NCBI RefSeq assembly: GCF_000430005.1
Contig: NZ_AUCY01000036.1
Span: forward strand, 1-34,673
From: Desulfovibrio cuneatus DSM 11391
GTDB lineage: Bacteria; Desulfobacterota; Desulfovibrionia; Desulfovibrionales; Desulfovibrionaceae
Length of the DNA: 34,673 nucleotides
Reading direction: 5' to 3'
The position numbers and the translations under genes were made by a program. Below, in pieces: positions 32,222 to 34,673 of this stretch (position 1 is the first letter of the stretch; each line of letters opens with the position of its first letter). Under the pieces are notes generated by a model. The model saw nothing but the letters and a program-made list of their open reading frames with translations. It had not been told where the DNA came from and searched no databases.

Positions 32222-33970
32222 ATGCGCCCCATGAGCACCGAGGATTTTTTACGAGAAATCGTGTTTCGCAACAGCGGAAATTCCAGCAGTTCCGGCACCC
32301 TTCTTTCCGGGGCATCCGGCCCCATGCCCCCGCAAGCGGCAGGCTGGCAAGGCACTGCCCCGCGCCAGTCGTTACTTGGTTCACCGCAGGCAGGTTCTGG
32401 TGCCAGTGTCTTCCGCATGCGTTGCACGACAAACCACCTTGGCAAGATAGAAGCCAAGGAAGAACATACCCCCAACGAAAGCACCCGCTGGGAGTATACC
32501 TATGACGTGGCAGGGCACCTTGCCACGGTACGTTGCAACGGCGCGGTAACGGAAGAATACACATACAACACCCAAGGCCAGCGCATTGCAGACCGCGTGC
32601 CCTCTGCCATGCGCCACCGGGGCGGGCAGCGCAGATTCACCTACAATGACGAGGGGCAACTGGTGGAAGTAAACGCCACCCACTTTTACTACACCGCCTC
32701 CGACACTCTGCGCGGAAGGCAGGAAAACGGCAAAAATACCTATTTCAGCTACGGCGACGACACTCGGCTGGACAGCGTCACCCTGCCTTCCGGGTTTGAA
32801 GTGCGCTATGAATATGGGCAAAGCCTGCTGCCGGAGCGCATTCACGTGTCGGGGCGGTTGGTGGGGGAATACCGCTGGCAAACTCCGCTACAACTACAAG
32901 AGTATTACGATGTGATGCAGGACACTCGCTACACATTCCAGTACAAGGGGCAACGTGTCCCCATGGGAGTATACATCAGCGGCACCGGGGCGGCCTTCAT
33001 TAAGGAGCGCTTTCAACGCGGCAATCTGGATCAGTATTCCCCCATGTTCCAAGCACAAGGGGCTACGGACAGCCTTTTTCTGCACATCGGGGCCGACCAG
33101 GTGGGCAGCATCCGCACCCTGAGCACAGAAGACGGACGCATGGTGAAGGAAATCGAGTACGACAGCTTTGGCAATGTGCTACGCGATTCCTTCCCGGAAT
33201 TGTCGTTCCCCCTTGGCTTTGCGGGCGGGCTAGTGGATGAACATACAGGCTTCGTTCGCTTCGGATACCGCGACTACGACCCGCAAACGGGACGCTTCAC
33301 CGCCCAAGACCCTGCCCGCGACCTGCGCGGCGATGCGGATTTGTACGACTACTGCGTGGATGACCCTGTCAGTTGTGTTGACCCGCAGGGGTTGGCAACA
33401 CGGCAGTGGAACGAGAGCTTGCATCCCCGGGATGATGTGGGCAAGTTTACCTTTAAGGATGGGGCGGATAACTTGCCGAGGGAAATGAGAAAATATGCGC
33501 GTAAAAACTTCACAAGTACTCCCTATTCCTATAATATTGGTGAAGCGTTACAGCGTGCAACAAAGGGGCAGATTGTTGATAAAATGCCTGTCGACGATAA
33601 AGTTGCTCGCTTTTATTTGCTGGCCGACATGCTCAAAGAGGCTGCTGATCATTTGAATATTGACCCTGATTACTTGATGGCACTTGCTTCTCACGAAAGT
33701 AGTTGGCTTAATGACCATAATTTTGGGCTAAACAATCTTTTTGGTCTGACCAACGCCGGTAAGAATAATCTGTCATTCTCTTCTCTCGGAAAAAGCGTAG
33801 AGTATTGGGTAAAGAACTATGCAGACTGGGTGAGTGGCAGCAAAAGCATGGAAGAGTTCATTCATGGTTTACGCTACAATGGCCCCAACGCCTATAATTC
33901 TAAAGATCCGAAATACGACGAGAAACTTCGTAAACAATATAAGACTATTGTAAAAAGGAAACTAAAATGA
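32222..33970 (+). CDS. Short Rhs/YD-repeat toxin with glucosaminidase-like tip
   Basis: A 582-aa Rhs protein. Residues 1-70 are a Ser/Gly/Pro-rich lead-in with no signal peptide, PAAR or membrane segment. YD-type repeats follow (for example WEYTYDVAGHL, EEYTYNTQGQRI, FTYNDEGQLV), then the Rhs core VGSIRTL...GFAGGLVDEHTGFVRFGYRDYDPQTGRFTAQDP and the DYCVDDPVSCVDPQGLA boundary (DPQGL at 387-391). The variable tip (393-582) has ASHESSWL with Glu492 as likely catalytic acid, NNLFGLTNAGKNNLSF and YWVKNYADWV, resembling glucosaminidase/lysozyme-like domains that cut peptidoglycan. The tip DNA is visibly A+T-richer than the core. The ATG at 32222 has a perfect AGGAGG; the GTG at 32174 does not. The stop overlaps the next gene (ATGA). 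I infer an antibacterial polymorphic toxin. Confidence 0.85.
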   Translation: MRPMSTEDFLREIVFRNSGNSSSSGTLLSGASGPMPPQAAGWQGTAPRQSLLGSPQAGSGASVFRMRCTTNHLGKIEAKEEHTPNESTRWEYTYDVAGHLATVRCNGAVTEEYTYNTQGQRIADRVPSAMRHRGGQRRFTYNDEGQLVEVNATHFYYTASDTLRGRQENGKNTYFSYGDDTRLDSVTLPSGFEVRYEYGQSLLPERIHVSGRLVGEYRWQTPLQLQEYYDVMQDTRYTFQYKGQRVPMGVYISGTGAAFIKERFQRGNLDQYSPMFQAQGATDSLFLHIGADQVGSIRTLSTEDGRMVKEIEYDSFGNVLRDSFPELSFPLGFAGGLVDEHTGFVRFGYRDYDPQTGRFTAQDPARDLRGDADLYDYCVDDPVSCVDPQGLATRQWNESLHPRDDVGKFTFKDGADNLPREMRKYARKNFTSTPYSYNIGEALQRATKGQIVDKMPVDDKVARFYLLADMLKEAADHLNIDPDYLMALASHESSWLNDHNFGLNNLFGLTNAGKNNLSFSSLGKSVEYWVKNYADWVSGSKSMEEFIHGLRYNGPNAYNSKDPKYDEKLRKQYKTIVKRKLK

Positions 33971-34497
33971 AGCTATTGTCTGCTCTGCTTTCCATGATGT
34001 GCCTAGTGGGAATGGCAAGTGCAGCCCAAGCAAAAAAGAATACGGAGGTATATGAAAATTTTCAATTTTGCTACTCATTTGAATATGATACAGCCAACAT
34101 TAAACGTATTGACCGTGATGATTGGTATCCTCCTAATCCCAACCACGGCATATCTTTATTCTTAAAGAATGAACAAATCAATTTTTGGGGTGAAGGGCGC
34201 TCTATGCTTGACGACAGCGTCCCCAACGATTTTGCCGATGATGTGGTTTTTTTGCAAGAAGTGGCACCTTGCCAGAAAGTCCCTGTTACGGGGATGTTCT
34301 CGTTTTATTACGTGTGTCCTGATTCCGTTCGGGCAATGGCACGACATCCTGAAGAGATCATGAGTATGATATATTACGCGAACTATTCTTACACGGGCAA
34401 ACCAAAACATATAAAGCTCTACGAGCAAATTCTTAAAACGTTCAAGATTATCCCGGAAACAGAGCCAGAATTGTATGTTCCTCCCCCTGAGGAATAA
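33967..34497 (+). CDS. Secreted probable immunity protein
   Basis: A 176-aa protein of no family I recognise. It starts with a clear signal peptide (MKLLSALLSMMCLVGMASA, cleavage likely after AQA, residue 22), so it should act in the periplasm. The mature part has a Tyr/Phe/Asp-rich globular sequence with three cysteines (one in NFQFCYSF, then PCQKV and YVCPD), which allow one disulfide, and a Pro/Glu-rich end. The ATG overlaps the Rhs stop, with AAAGGAAAC upstream, so the two are coupled. Low G+C content matches the toxin tip. A periplasmic location fits protection against a wall-cutting toxin. Role is inferred from position and export signal only. Confidence 0.7.
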   Translation: MKLLSALLSMMCLVGMASAAQAKKNTEVYENFQFCYSFEYDTANIKRIDRDDWYPPNPNHGISLFLKNEQINFWGEGRSMLDDSVPNDFADDVVFLQEVAPCQKVPVTGMFSFYYVCPDSVRAMARHPEEIMSMIYYANYSYTGKPKHIKLYEQILKTFKIIPETEPELYVPPPEE

Positions 34498-34555
34498 TAG
34501 AGGAGAAATCGTGGTAAAGGGAAAATAACAATTCCTGCCAGCAGTCGTATCGATT

Positions 34556-34673
34556 GTGCGGCGTGACGCCGCAACCGCTTGTGGTTTTTTGTTTTGTTTG
34601 CCGCTCCGCTTGGGTCGGAGGGGCCCTTGTGCGGCCCCCCGACACCCCCACACACTTGGGGCTCTGCCCCAAG
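34556..34673 (+). repeat. Repeat family G plus terminal hairpin
   Basis: GTGCGGCGTG-a-CGCCGC, CGCTTGTGGTTTTTTG, GTTTGCCGCTCCGCTTGGGT, then GGGGCCC..GGCCCCC, as at 31229-31560 and inverted at 14108. It ends with a perfect CTTGGGGC-tct-GCCCCAAG hairpin (34655-34673) cut off by the window edge. It lies 58 bases after the immunity gene. Confidence 0.8.

Overview
The window reads as a stretch of a Gram-negative, probably anaerobic chromosome. The gene set fits Desulfobacterota, most likely the Desulfovibrionaceae: a four-subunit 2-oxoacid:ferredoxin oxidoreductase, a stand-alone LarE-type sulfur transferase, a CHASE2 adenylate cyclase, an alpha-2-macroglobulin/PBP1C pair and a sigma-54 activator. 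Taxonomy is inferred from gene content and the GC-rich codon style, not from a marker search. Nearly all genes are intact. No rRNA, tRNA, CRISPR array or transposase was seen.

Layout. 1-5.0 kb: a class III adenylate cyclase and a DinB-like protein (both minus), then yraN-rsmI-smpB (plus). 5.0-5.5 kb: a 184-bp tandem repeat. 5.85-14.1 kb: a giant alpha-2-macroglobulin and PBP1C (plus), an envelope-defence pair. 14.3-25.3 kb, all minus: glnS, a single-pass envelope protein translationally overlapped with an L,D-transpeptidase, pyrE, purB, an FmdB-type zinc ribbon protein, a 35-aa very basic protein with a strong ribosome site, a larE homologue and an NtrC-family regulator. 26.0-31.1 kb (plus): ferredoxin, alpha, beta and gamma subunits of the oxidoreductase, followed by a Phe-rich leader peptide with an intrinsic terminator, a 48-aa membrane protein and a sodium:solute symporter. 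31.1-32.2 kb: a repeat-packed gap. 32.2-34.5 kb: a short Rhs protein with a peptidoglycan-hydrolase-like C-terminus, overlapping a secreted partner that looks like its immunity protein.

Three things stand out. (1) The Rhs/immunity pair is unusually small, carries no visible export domain, has an A+T-richer toxin tip, and sits between two copies of the same repeat block. (2) The 25-codon leader ORF at 29085 contains two Phe-Phe-Phe runs and resembles the enterobacterial pheA leader; it precedes a strong terminator and then the symporter genes, suggesting phenylalanine-responsive control of a transporter. (3) Intergenic regions hold several families of modular hairpin repeats. In one family the outer arms differ between copies but stay complementary, so the fold appears to be conserved rather than the sequence.
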